From Collinsella sp. (GTDB lineage: Bacteria; Actinomycetota; Coriobacteriia; Coriobacteriales; Coriobacteriaceae), in assembly GCA_022728415.1 (NCBI GenBank), contig JAIJJM010000163.1, positions 1 through 5,525 of the forward strand: a stretch of DNA of 5,525 nucleotides, written 5' to 3'. Both the position numbers and the translations under genes were made by a program. Under the pieces are notes generated by a model that was not told the origin of the DNA, searched no databases, and worked only from the letters and a program-made list of their open reading frames with translations. Positions 1-5,514 of the stretch are shown piece by piece (the stretch's first letter is position 1; each line of letters begins with the position of its first letter).

Positions 1-98
1 GGACAACCAGTAAAACAAACCACCGGCCGGCACTCCTCATGCCGAAAACCGAAAAAAATTAGTGACGAAACACGAAACACCGACTTGACTAAAAACAC
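1..98. mobile_element. Foreign DNA abutting the broken transposase; possible end of a second insertion sequence
   Basis: The transposase reading frame stays open to the window edge here, but from position 98 downwards its product no longer looks like a transposase (it reads KVFLVKSVFRVS and on). Composition also changes, from very GC-rich to AT-rich with A and T runs. Read on the minus strand, the block starts GGTGTTTTTAGTCAAGTC at 99. That resembles, from memory, the terminal inverted repeats of ISL3-type elements (GG, a T-run, then GTCAAGT). A tandem CGAAACA pair lies at 66-79. I infer the end of another insertion sequence whose body lies left of the window. A simple deletion junction is equally possible. 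Confidence 0.3.
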
Positions 99-572
99 CT
101 TCCTGTAGCCGGTCTCGTCCACGCCGATGGAACGCAGCCCGTCGAACAGGCCCGCGCCCTGTTCGGCGCGCAGTTCGTCGGCGACCCGTTCGCAGATCGG
201 GCCCACGCTCTTCCGGTCGACGCGCATCAGCGCCGATACCGCGCTCCTGGGCGCGTGCACGCTCAACCATGCCGTCTGCCGCTCGAAGTCACGCGTGTAC
301 GCGCTCTTGCGTTTGGCCCACGGCCCCATCGCGACCGTCACCCCGTGCTCCGCGCAATCGACCCTCCGGGGCGCGTGCTCCAGCAGGAGCCTCGTGCAGC
401 CGATGTCGAGGTGCCGCCAGCGGCGCACGCCCAGACGGTCGTACGGCCGGCCACGCTCCCCGCATCTGGCGCACCGATCCATGTCGCCCGCGTAAGGGCG
501 GACCGGAACGGCCACGACGTTGGCGGGCAGGTTGAGCATGCGCTTGAGCGCATCGGCTGATATGGTGGGCAC
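99..572 (-). pseudogene. ISL3-family transposase, N-terminal fragment (158 codons)
   Basis: This is the front part of a DDE transposase that moved an insertion sequence by cut-and-paste. The GTG start at 572 has an AGAGGA ribosome site at 579-584, 6 bases upstream. Residues 34-76 form the N-terminal zinc finger (CxxC at 34 and 37, then C73-x2-H76). A helix-turn-helix-like stretch follows near 111-133. Residues 148-158 read SIGVDETGYRK, which holds the first catalytic Asp (D152). Homology stops right there. ISL3 transposases are usually about 400 or more residues, so the other two catalytic acids and most of the protein are missing and the fragment should be inactive. Its G+C is visibly higher than that of the restriction genes next to it. 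The family call is firm; the reason for the break is not. Confidence 0.85.
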
Positions 573-659
573 AGGCGTTCCTCTGTTGTTCGGTTTTCTT
601 TCTTGGCGGAAACAAATCTAACAGACGAATGCCCTTTCCACATCCGATACAGAAACCCC
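99..659 (-). mobile_element. Remnant of an ISL3-type insertion sequence, left end plus transposase start
   Basis: The remnant comprises the transposase fragment and about 87 bases upstream of its start. Read on the minus strand, the sequence from 659 begins GGGGTTTCTGTATCGG. This is a candidate left terminal inverted repeat, about where ISL3 elements carry one relative to the transposase start. The matching right end is missing because the element is cut at about position 98, so the boundary at 659 cannot be confirmed here. The stretch 573-659 holds no other gene. Confidence 0.45.
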
Positions 660-672
660 GGCGACGACGCCG
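655..672 (-). terminator. Weak stem-loop downstream of the methyltransferase gene
   Basis: CGGCG (659-663) pairs with CGCCG (668-672) across a 4-base loop. On the minus strand it is followed by GGGTTTCTG, a poor T-run. It sits about 38 bases past the methyltransferase stop and could end that operon. The stem is only 5 bp and overlaps the presumed insertion-sequence edge, so the call is tentative. The rest of 673-709 shows nothing I can assign. Confidence 0.3.
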
Positions 673-709
673 AACCCAACTCCCCTCACCACACAAACTG
701 GCGAAGGCT

Positions 710-1930
710 CTATTTGGTTGCCGTCACTGCATATTCATAGAGCTGCTTGTTGCTGTTACGCTTACGTATTGCGGTGGCCTTAACATTATGGTAGCCGAGT
801 GCTTTCATCATCTCTGCATACCATGTATGCGATGGCACCTCGATACCGGAGAATGTGGAATTGCCTACGATATAGCATAGGTTTCCACCCTCTTTAACCA
901 CTGGCGTAATGGCTTTGAAGTGTGACCACATATCGTCAAAATACTTATATACATACGGGGATAGAATCTCTCCGCTCTTCCCTTGAAGTATCTTTTCGCA
1001 TACTTCACTAAGTGTGGTGTCGATAGGTGATTCATGCGGAGAGACGCGGGCGCGCAACTTAGTGCCGACCGAACCCCATGTGCCGCCTATTGTCTTCCAG
1101 TCCATCTCCCCGGCCTGTTCCCCGGAAGTAAGATAGCGCATCCAATACATATAGGGACGAAGTTCACGGATATACGACATGCGATTCGCATACGGTGGAG
1201 ACGTGATGACTAGATCAGCCGGTTCATATCCTGTAAACGGTAACGTGGAATCACCATGCTCCACGGAAGCTTTCCCCACAGGGGTGTCGTTCATAGCTTT
1301 CGCCACGACATCCTTCACTTCGGTCGCATAGCTTCTGACGTTATGAAGAAAATCCTCTCGTGAATACCCAAAGAGGGATTCTTGGTCTTTAAACGACATG
1401 CTCTGGTGATTGAAAGCGGCTGCGCTAAGACCTATGAGCAGGCGGCAGAAAGCTATATCAAGAAGGGTCCTCACCTTGCCGTTTCGCTCGTCTATCTCGT
1501 GCCGGAGAGCGGCCAGAGCCTCCAATGAGGCCTGATCCCACCACCTAGTGATGTTGTGCATGGGAGGAACCCATAAGCCATCCAGCCCCTCGAATTTAGA
1601 AGCCTCGGCTATGACCGAATGCGCTTCTTCTATACTGGCTTCACCGTCTTCCTTGCTATAGGAATTCAGTTTTGCATTGCCCAACCAAACAAGGAACGGG
1701 TTAATCTCCCGTGCATTGCAGGACAACCCCAGTTCGGACGCAGCCAACGGAGTTGTACCACTACCCGAAAAAGGCTCTATAACCCGGCTTCCTTCGGACA
1801 GCTTGGAGAGTTCTCCATAAACAAGGTTGATGCCGTATGCGGGAGTAAGACGGAGCCATCCATGACGACCCGCCTTAATGTTTGCCTTGTAGGTGTAATC
1901 AGATCGCTGTCGTAAGGCAGTTCGGTTCAC
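710..1930 (-). CDS. DNA methyltransferase of a type II restriction-modification pair, probably N4-cytosine or N6-adenine specific
   Basis: Transfers a methyl group from S-adenosylmethionine to the host's own recognition sites and so protects them from the neighbouring endonuclease. It has 406 residues. Motif X-like sequence lies at 16-39 (TPAYGINLVYG). Motif I, the SAM-binding loop, is at 50-64 (VIEPFSGSGTT). Motif II is near 72-80 (E75-I-N-P). A GDS at 226-228 precedes catalytic motif IV at 238-253 (DLVITSPPY). GGNLCYIVGNS at 348-358 fits the later strands. An SPPY core is commonest in N4-cytosine enzymes, but motif I precedes motif IV here. The roughly 145 residues between motifs II and IV may be the target-recognition region. 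The GTG start overlaps the endonuclease stop (GTGA, 1927-1930) with GGAGG 4 bases upstream, so translation is probably coupled. The gene appears intact. The target sequence cannot be read from the protein. Confidence 0.88.
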   Translation of the reverse strand: MNRTALRQRSDYTYKANIKAGRHGWLRLTPAYGINLVYGELSKLSEGSRVIEPFSGSGTTPLAASELGLSCNAREINPFLVWLGNAKLNSYSKEDGEASIEEAHSVIAEASKFEGLDGLWVPPMHNITRWWDQASLEALAALRHEIDERNGKVRTLLDIAFCRLLIGLSAAAFNHQSMSFKDQESLFGYSREDFLHNVRSYATEVKDVVAKAMNDTPVGKASVEHGDSTLPFTGYEPADLVITSPPYANRMSYIRELRPYMYWMRYLTSGEQAGEMDWKTIGGTWGSVGTKLRARVSPHESPIDTTLSEVCEKILQGKSGEILSPYVYKYFDDMWSHFKAITPVVKEGGNLCYIVGNSTFSGIEVPSHTWYAEMMKALGYHNVKATAIRKRNSNKQLYEYAVTATK

Positions 1931-2811
1931 TTGGCCTCCAGAATAGATGTAAGAATGGCGTGGGTCTGATCGCGGAACACCTGCGAGTTCCTCTCGAAGA
2001 ACCCCGCTAGGTCGTAGCCGACTACTTGCCTGAAGAAAGCATAGGTGCTGGTTAGGGGGCCATCGTCTTGTAAATTGCCCGTCATCACGCAGATATTCGA
2101 GCGTTCATAGCGGCTACGCACCGCATTAGGTATCTGCATACTCATCACCATGACGAACATCTGGTAGGCCGAATTAAGGGCATGGGAGCCGTTAACTATA
2201 TCGCCTTTGGCGCGCTTGCTATCTTGGCTCTTGTAGCCTTGCCGAATCTCAAATACCGCCCCTTGCAGATCAAACTGAGTGCCCTGAGCCTCTTTCACGG
2301 AGTTCAACCAGTCAGCCAAGATCTCTGCTTTTTCAGTAGACCTAATCATGCTTAGGTCAAGACGGCCATCCAGTGTCCTGTGCGTCTGAGTGCCATTGTC
2401 CTCAGTGATGACATAACCCCAGTTCGCTTCTTCCTCCGTAAGTTGGTACTCATCTATAAAGATTTGCCGTACCAGACGCTCCATGCCGTCACCAAGGTGC
2501 CTATAGATAGAGGTCTGACCGCCGCCTGCTTTCGCGGCGAGGTACATTAACTCGTTGTCAAGTCCCATCCAGTGATACAAGGGGTCTGACGAGTACAAAC
2601 TGATAAAGTCAGGCAGCGATACAGCCTTATCCGTTCCCATCTTGGGCTTGTACTTCATTGCATCACGGAGAGGCGCAAGTACTATCTCCCTATAGTGCTC
2701 ATCTCTGGCGCTCCAAGAGCCTACTGCTCTTGCCTCTTCGGGTATACCATCCTCGGCCATGTGTGTTCTAATGCTATTGGAGTGCATGCCCGTGCCCTTT
2801 CGTCGGCTCAT
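1927..2811 (-). CDS. Probable type II restriction endonuclease, family not recognised
   Basis: Likely cuts DNA that lacks the partner methyl mark. Up to 294 residues, with no signal peptide or membrane segment. The call rests mainly on position: it is the first gene of a two-gene operon, overlapping a DNA methyltransferase by 4 bases. The sequence is compatible with a PD-(D/E)XK nuclease fold. There is a helix with E111 (GDGMERLVRQIF), then D148 and D152 in TLDGRLDL, then a strand with E188 and a basic run (VFEIRQGYKSQDSKRAKGD, about 186-204). The expected ExK reads E188-I-R190, so the catalytic lysine is either replaced by Arg or displaced to K194. The ATG at 2811 has no clear ribosome site. 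An ATG at 2787 (286 residues) has AAAGGG about 8 bases upstream and may be the true start. An unrelated protein next to a methyltransferase is the alternative. Confidence 0.72.
   Translation of the reverse strand: MSRRKGTGMHSNSIRTHMAEDGIPEEARAVGSWSARDEHYREIVLAPLRDAMKYKPKMGTDKAVSLPDFISLYSSDPLYHWMGLDNELMYLAAKAGGGQTSIYRHLGDGMERLVRQIFIDEYQLTEEEANWGYVITEDNGTQTHRTLDGRLDLSMIRSTEKAEILADWLNSVKEAQGTQFDLQGAVFEIRQGYKSQDSKRAKGDIVNGSHALNSAYQMFVMVMSMQIPNAVRSRYERSNICVMTGNLQDDGPLTSTYAFFRQVVGYDLAGFFERNSQVFRDQTHAILTSILEAK
1935..1939 (-). promoter_or_regulatory. Ribosome binding site GGAGG for the methyltransferase, inside the end of the endonuclease gene
   Basis: A perfect GGAGG lies 4 bases before the GTG at 1930 and supports that start over later ATGs. 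With the 4-base overlap of stop and start codons, it indicates reinitiation or coupled translation of the two proteins. Confidence 0.75.
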
Positions 2812-2837
2812 CTACTACCCACAAGTGTACGTGCCAA
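2809..2837 (-). promoter_or_regulatory. Possible promoter for the restriction-modification operon
   Basis: On the minus strand TTGGCA (2832-2837) and TAGATG (2809-2814) are separated by 17 bases, which is standard -35/-10 spacing. The -10 would overlap the ATG at 2811, so this promoter would fit only if translation starts at 2787 or later. The -10 match is poor. Confidence 0.25.
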
Positions 2838-2859
2838 GCATCACCGCGATTTGCTGAGC

Positions 2860-2926
2860 GCCGAAAACCCTTCTCCCGACTGGGAAACAGGGAACCGCGA
2901 CACGCCCGACAATACCCAGAGCGGGG
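2860..2926 (-). repeat. 67-bp direct repeat, copy A, upstream of the endonuclease gene
   Basis: Matches 5255-5321 at 64 of 67 positions in the same orientation with no gap. The differences are at 2868 (C/G), 2894 (A/G) and 2910 (C/G). Similarity resumes at GTACGG (2931-2936 against 5337-5342) after a gap that is 11 bases longer in copy B. It lies between the terminator at 2946-2981 and the endonuclease start, 48 bases before 2811. On the minus strand it can form the hairpin TTTCCC-AGTC-GGGAGA. It appears non-coding. I infer a leader or promoter module, or a duplicated segment. Confidence 0.9.
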
Positions 2927-2945
2927 CAAAGTACGGAACAACGAC

Positions 2946-2981
2946 AAAAAAGCAATCCCCCTCGAATCAAAGGAGATTGCT
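2946..2981 (-). terminator. Rho-independent terminator after the acid-tailed small gene
   Basis: On the minus strand AGCAATCTCCT (2971-2981) pairs with GGGGGATTGCT (2951-2961). This gives 11 bp including two G-T pairs, with a 9-base loop. A run of six T follows (2946-2951, sharing one base with the stem). It lies 24 bases past the stop of the 94-residue gene and separates it from the restriction operon. Confidence 0.85.
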
Positions 2982-3004
2982 CGTGAGAAATACCCTAGGT
3001 GGGA

Positions 3005-3289
3005 TCAGTCCTCGTCGTCCTCGTCATCATCATCGAAACCGCCGAACGGAACCGGGCAGGGGAATCCGAATGGAGGCTTCGGCTGCTCGACCGAGTATGA
3101 GAGGCGTTTCTTGATGTGCTTAATCGTGGAGTTGTACAGTATGGCAACCTCCGGAAGAGACTCATTGCTCTGCCAGTAGGAGATTGGTTTGGCGTTGATG
3201 CGCTCGATGGTGTCCACGGTAGCCACAGCCTTGCCTCGGATGACGGCAAGCACATACTGCTGTTCCTTGGATCGTTTAAGCATCACCAT
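3005..3289 (-). CDS. Small protein with acidic C-terminal tail (94 residues), function unknown
   Basis: I do not recognise the family. The first half is basic and probably helical (MVMLKRSKEQQYVLAVIRG...). A stretch at about 36-63 (ISYWQSNESLPEVAILYNSTIKHIKKR) could be a small helix-turn-helix-like unit. A Pro and Phe segment follows (70-85), then nine consecutive acidic residues to the end (86-94, DDDDEDDED). There is one Cys (78), no signal peptide and no membrane segment, so it is presumably cytoplasmic. The start at 3289 is chosen because AAGGAG sits 5 bases upstream; an ATG at 3346 has no ribosome site and would add 19 unconvincing residues. Terminators on both sides make it a single-gene unit. 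A DNA-binding regulator with an acidic tail is possible but is only a guess. Confidence 0.75.
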   Translation of the reverse strand: MVMLKRSKEQQYVLAVIRGKAVATVDTIERINAKPISYWQSNESLPEVAILYNSTIKHIKKRLSYSVEQPKPPFGFPCPVPFGGFDDDDEDDED

Positions 3290-3294
3290 TTGAA

Positions 3295-3300
3295 CTCCTT
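3295..3300 (-). promoter_or_regulatory. Ribosome binding site AAGGAG deciding the start of the 94-residue gene
   Basis: AAGGAG ends 5 bases before the ATG at 3289. No comparable site precedes the upstream in-frame ATG at 3346. Confidence 0.8.
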
Positions 3301-3366
3301 CATAAAGGGAAGTACTGGCGGGGGATTCCGACAACACAGAAGCCATTGACCGGCCATGCTGATGAA

Positions 3367-3372
3367 TTTATA
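3367..3372 (-). promoter_or_regulatory. Possible -10 element TATAAA for the 94-residue gene
   Basis: TATAAA lies on the minus strand in the gap after the upstream terminator and 77 bases before the start codon. No good -35 is found 17 or 18 bases upstream (CACGAC or CCACGA), so support is weak. Confidence 0.3.
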
Positions 3373-3400
3373 GAAAATGCACGGGAATGGTCGTGGTATA

Positions 3401-3442
3401 CGAAAAGAAGAATCCCGTCCTCCAGAAGAAGAGGGCGGGATT
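3401..3442 (-). terminator. Rho-independent terminator after the membrane-protein gene
   Basis: On the minus strand AATCCCGCCCTC (3431-3442) pairs with GAGGACGGGATT (3411-3422). This gives 12 bp with one G-T pair and an 8-base loop. The T-rich CTTCTTTTCG follows at 3401-3410. It lies 22 bases past the stop at 3465. Confidence 0.85.
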
Positions 3443-3464
3443 CATTGGTTATGGATTGGTGAGG

Positions 3465-5174
3465 CTACTGCTTCTCCCAAGCTCCGCAGCCTTCGGAACT
3501 GAATCCGGCCACCCCGTCAGGGATGGTGATGGTCTGGGCTATTCCTGCGGACACGAAGTTGTTGTCAATGGTCTGACCGTTTGCGTCCTGCATCTCCCAA
3601 TAGCAGTTCTCCACCTTGTCGCTCATGGTTTTCCAAGTGCCGGTGGACATTTCGTCAGGGACTTTGTAGGTCCCCGCATCCTTTATTAGACCTTGTTGGC
3701 GTTTGGTTTGGATTTCCGCCAATCTTGCTGTATCGGCTCCAGCTTTTTGTCTGATTTCTTCAGCACGCGGGTGATCGGGGCACAGTACAAGTGCTCCCAG
3801 CAGTTCTTTTGCTTGGCCTTCACCCATTGTTGGCAAACTTAGCGGAATGAATGAAGTGGAAGCGCATTCACTGTACAGAACGCCCATGCCGTATTCGGTA
3901 TCGTCAGCATGGTCTCCATACGCCGTCTTTAAAGCTTCGTAATCAGTCGTGCTCTTTTCTCCGGTGGCTGTTGAATCCTCTCCTTCAGAATTGCAACTAA
4001 CTGATTTACCGGTCTTCCATACCGTGTCTCTGAAGTTTTGGCTAGTGACACCATCAATGCGTTCCGTATGTGCCGACAAATCTCCATCACCTGAAGTGAC
4101 GTAGCAGTTCATGCCAATGGTGAAAGGCTGTGGCTCCGATTCCTCTTCGGTGGTATCAGAAGATTCTTCTTCTTTATCCACAAAATCTTTCAAGGTCGAT
4201 TTAATCTTGAAAGCACCTCCGCCGGTACCCAAATACTGTACTGTAACCGTGGCGTACATGGTGTCGTCATCTATCGTCCATGCCGCCTTCCAATCTGTCC
4301 ACAGGATTGATGCGTTCTCCTTTGAGGAAGATGAATACCCTATGGTGTCTACGGTGTTCTCACTCATTCCGGTATTAGCCGCTATGCATTCAAGAATCTC
4401 GCGGTCAGGGATGCTGCTCCAAACCATTTGCAAAGCAGGCTCCTCGGAATAATCGCCATCAGACAGCACTTTAATCTTGCCATCTCGATTGCAAGCGGTA
4501 GACACTTTCTGAACGACTTCGAGACGTTCTCCAACTTGAACGTTATGAGATACAATAGCCGCAATCGAGGTAACCAGTATGATTGCTGCGACTACAAATG
4601 AGGCTATCACTACCGGCAAGCGATACTTATTCCAAACCTCCTCCGCCTTTGACTTGCTCGCCTCTTGTGCAACGAAAGGCTGGGAATCCGCCTCTGCCTT
4701 AGCCTCTGTAATACCCTCTTCGTCTGGAGCGGGTTCCGGTGTTAGCTCTTCCTGCGTCTGCGTCTCCTCTGGTTTCTGAGGAAGCGTATCTGCTGCTGGG
4801 GCTGGTTGCTCTTGTGTGACTTGTGAGGGTTCTGCGCTACCGGCAGAAAGAACTCCAGACACTCCCGAGAAGAATTCGTCCGCAAGGGAGATGCTATGTG
4901 AGTTCTGGAAGCCAGCTGCCGTTGACCCTATCTTTCCTGCGACGGTGAGCCTGACTAAAGTGCCGTCACCGCTGGGTACGGCTGAGGCCGTCAGATTCTC
5001 GCCCCAAGTGGTCAGGCTAATACCCGATGAGAACGTGCATGAGCAGGACAAATCGTCGGCGTTCTTCAAGGTAAAGCGGGACTGATCGGATTGCAGACAG
5101 CGCTTCATGGCTTCATAGACTTGTCCGATTGGCGCGTTGTAGTAGCGCTCCAGCTGTGTGGTATTCAACGCCAT
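3465..5174 (-). CDS. Single-pass membrane protein with Cys-rich exported region and C-terminal CYW/GCGxW domain, function unknown
   Basis: 569 residues. Residues 1-110 form a compact domain, probably cytoplasmic (SGISLTTWGENLTASAVPSGDGTLVRLTVAGK), like N-terminal domains of other actinobacterial proteins that I cannot name firmly. A Pro/Glu/Gln-rich linker spans about 113-166. One membrane segment lies at about 186-208 (PVVIASFVVAAIILVTSIAAIV), preceded by K183 and R185, which puts the N-terminus inside. The outer part has eight Cys (228, 263, 357, 394, 437, 465, 524, 563), an even number that suggests disulfides, and an acidic Ser/Glu run at 334-348. Residues 501-569 (GTYKV, STGTWKT, NCYWEM, GCGAW) match a small domain recurrent in exported actinobacterial proteins. 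The start at 5174 is chosen for its GAGGGAG site; an ATG at 5213 lacks one. A surface-binding or sensing role is inference only. Confidence 0.82.
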   Translation of the reverse strand: MALNTTQLERYYNAPIGQVYEAMKRCLQSDQSRFTLKNADDLSCSCTFSSGISLTTWGENLTASAVPSGDGTLVRLTVAGKIGSTAAGFQNSHSISLADEFFSGVSGVLSAGSAEPSQVTQEQPAPAADTLPQKPEETQTQEELTPEPAPDEEGITEAKAEADSQPFVAQEASKSKAEEVWNKYRLPVVIASFVVAAIILVTSIAAIVSHNVQVGERLEVVQKVSTACNRDGKIKVLSDGDYSEEPALQMVWSSIPDREILECIAANTGMSENTVDTIGYSSSSKENASILWTDWKAAWTIDDDTMYATVTVQYLGTGGGAFKIKSTLKDFVDKEEESSDTTEEESEPQPFTIGMNCYVTSGDGDLSAHTERIDGVTSQNFRDTVWKTGKSVSCNSEGEDSTATGEKSTTDYEALKTAYGDHADDTEYGMGVLYSECASTSFIPLSLPTMGEGQAKELLGALVLCPDHPRAEEIRQKAGADTARLAEIQTKRQQGLIKDAGTYKVPDEMSTGTWKTMSDKVENCYWEMQDANGQTIDNNFVSAGIAQTITIPDGVAGFSSEGCGAWEKQ

Positions 5175-5182
5175 TGTTTCTT

Positions 5183-5189
5183 CTCCCTC
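5183..5189 (-). promoter_or_regulatory. Ribosome binding site GAGGGAG deciding the start of the membrane protein
   Basis: The purine-rich GAGGGAG ends 8 bases before the ATG at 5174. The sequence before the earlier in-frame ATG (5213) is pyrimidine-rich, with no such site. The hydrophilic 13-residue extension also adds no recognisable structure. Confidence 0.7.
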
Positions 5190-5236
5190 AGGTGAACAGG
5201 CAACTGCCTCCATTCTATTGCAATGAAGGTGGGGGG

Positions 5237-5258
5237 CGGCACTTGATGAGAAGTGCCG
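5237..5258. promoter_or_regulatory. Perfect 8-bp inverted repeat in the leader of the membrane-protein gene
   Basis: CGGCACTT (5237-5244) and AAGTGCCG (5251-5258) flank the 6-base loop GATGAG. It lies 62 bases upstream of the start at 5174 and overlaps the edge of repeat copy B by 4 bases. No T-run follows on either strand, so an operator or an RNA leader hairpin fits better than a terminator. It is absent beside copy A. Confidence 0.55.
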
Positions 5259-5321
5259 AAAAGCCTTCTCCCGACTGGGAAACAGGGAGCCGCGACACGC
5301 CCGAGAATACCCAGAGCGGGG
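5255..5321 (-). repeat. 67-bp direct repeat, copy B, upstream of the membrane-protein gene
   Basis: Same-orientation partner of 2860-2926 with three substitutions. It lies 80 bases upstream of the 5174 start and 65 bases downstream of the tRNA terminator. In copy B a CTCCC/GGGAG pairing is possible on the minus strand; copy A keeps it with a T-G pair in place of one C-G. The flanks 5175-5236 and 5322-5386 hold no gene that I can support. Confidence 0.9.
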
Positions 5322-5386
5322 AGCGACGGCACCGAAGTACGGGGAACTGGAACGCTAAAGGAACCAGAGGGGAAACAAGAGGGTAC

Positions 5387-5417
5387 AAAAAAGCCGAAAG
5401 CCTTAGAAAAATAAGGC
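5387..5417 (-). terminator. Terminator of the tRNA-Ser gene
   Basis: On the minus strand GCCTTA (5412-5417) and TAAGGC (5400-5405) flank a TTTTTC loop. TTTCGGC and six T (5387-5392) follow. It begins 12 bases past the tRNA 3' end. Confidence 0.7.
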
Positions 5418-5429
5418 CTCCGGCGAGGG

Positions 5430-5514
5430 CGGAGGATACGAGATTCGAACTCGTGAGGCTGTTACACCAACACGCTTTCCAAGCGTGCGCCATAGACCAC
5501 TAGGCGAATCCTCC
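5430..5514 (-). tRNA. tRNA-Ser, anticodon GGA
   Basis: A complete 85-base class II tRNA that decodes UCC and UCU. The acceptor stem GGAGGAT/ATCCTCC has 7 perfect pairs and is followed by discriminator G, as serine tRNAs have. The D arm is GCC...GGC with GG in the loop. The anticodon arm is CACGC-TTGGAAA-GCGTG, with GGA at 5478-5480 on the reverse strand. The long variable arm of 16 bases is typical of Ser. The T arm is ACGAG-TTCGAAT-CTCGT. The 3' CCA is not encoded (GCCC follows), so it must be added after transcription. Its promoter lies beyond the window. Such tRNA genes often border inserted DNA, but no second copy of its 3' end is visible here. Confidence 0.97.

Noticed and set aside
127..560. 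Overlapping plus-strand open frames at 127-495, 255-560 and 269-535
   Set aside because: They are opposite-strand shadows of the GC-rich transposase, whose frame carries zinc-finger and DDE motifs. Their products are Arg/Pro/Ser-rich with no recognisable domain.
289..696. Minus-strand open frames of 135 and 113 codons in other phases over the transposase
   Set aside because: The third minus phase gives a clear ISL3 product from 572. These two are phase shadows.
629..880. Plus-strand open frame of 83 codons across the insertion-sequence edge
   Set aside because: It overlaps the conserved end of the methyltransferase in antisense, has no ribosome site and has no recognisable domain.
2695..3114. 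Plus-strand open frame carrying the repeat as PSPDWETGNRDTPDNTQSG
   Set aside because: The repeat also reads through in 5129-5503, but all three substitutions change the residue in this frame and flanking sequence shares nothing. Conservation looks like DNA or RNA, not protein.
2860..5321. The two 67-bp repeats as a CRISPR array
   Set aside because: There are only two units, 2.3 kb apart, with genes between them and no regular spacers.
5215..5493. Minus-strand open frame of 92 codons upstream of the membrane protein
   Set aside because: It runs through most of the tRNA gene, its terminator and repeat copy B, so it cannot be a real coding region.
5430..5514. tRNA 3' end as an attachment site of an integrative element
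   Set aside because: No second copy of the tRNA 3' segment is found in the window and no integrase is present.
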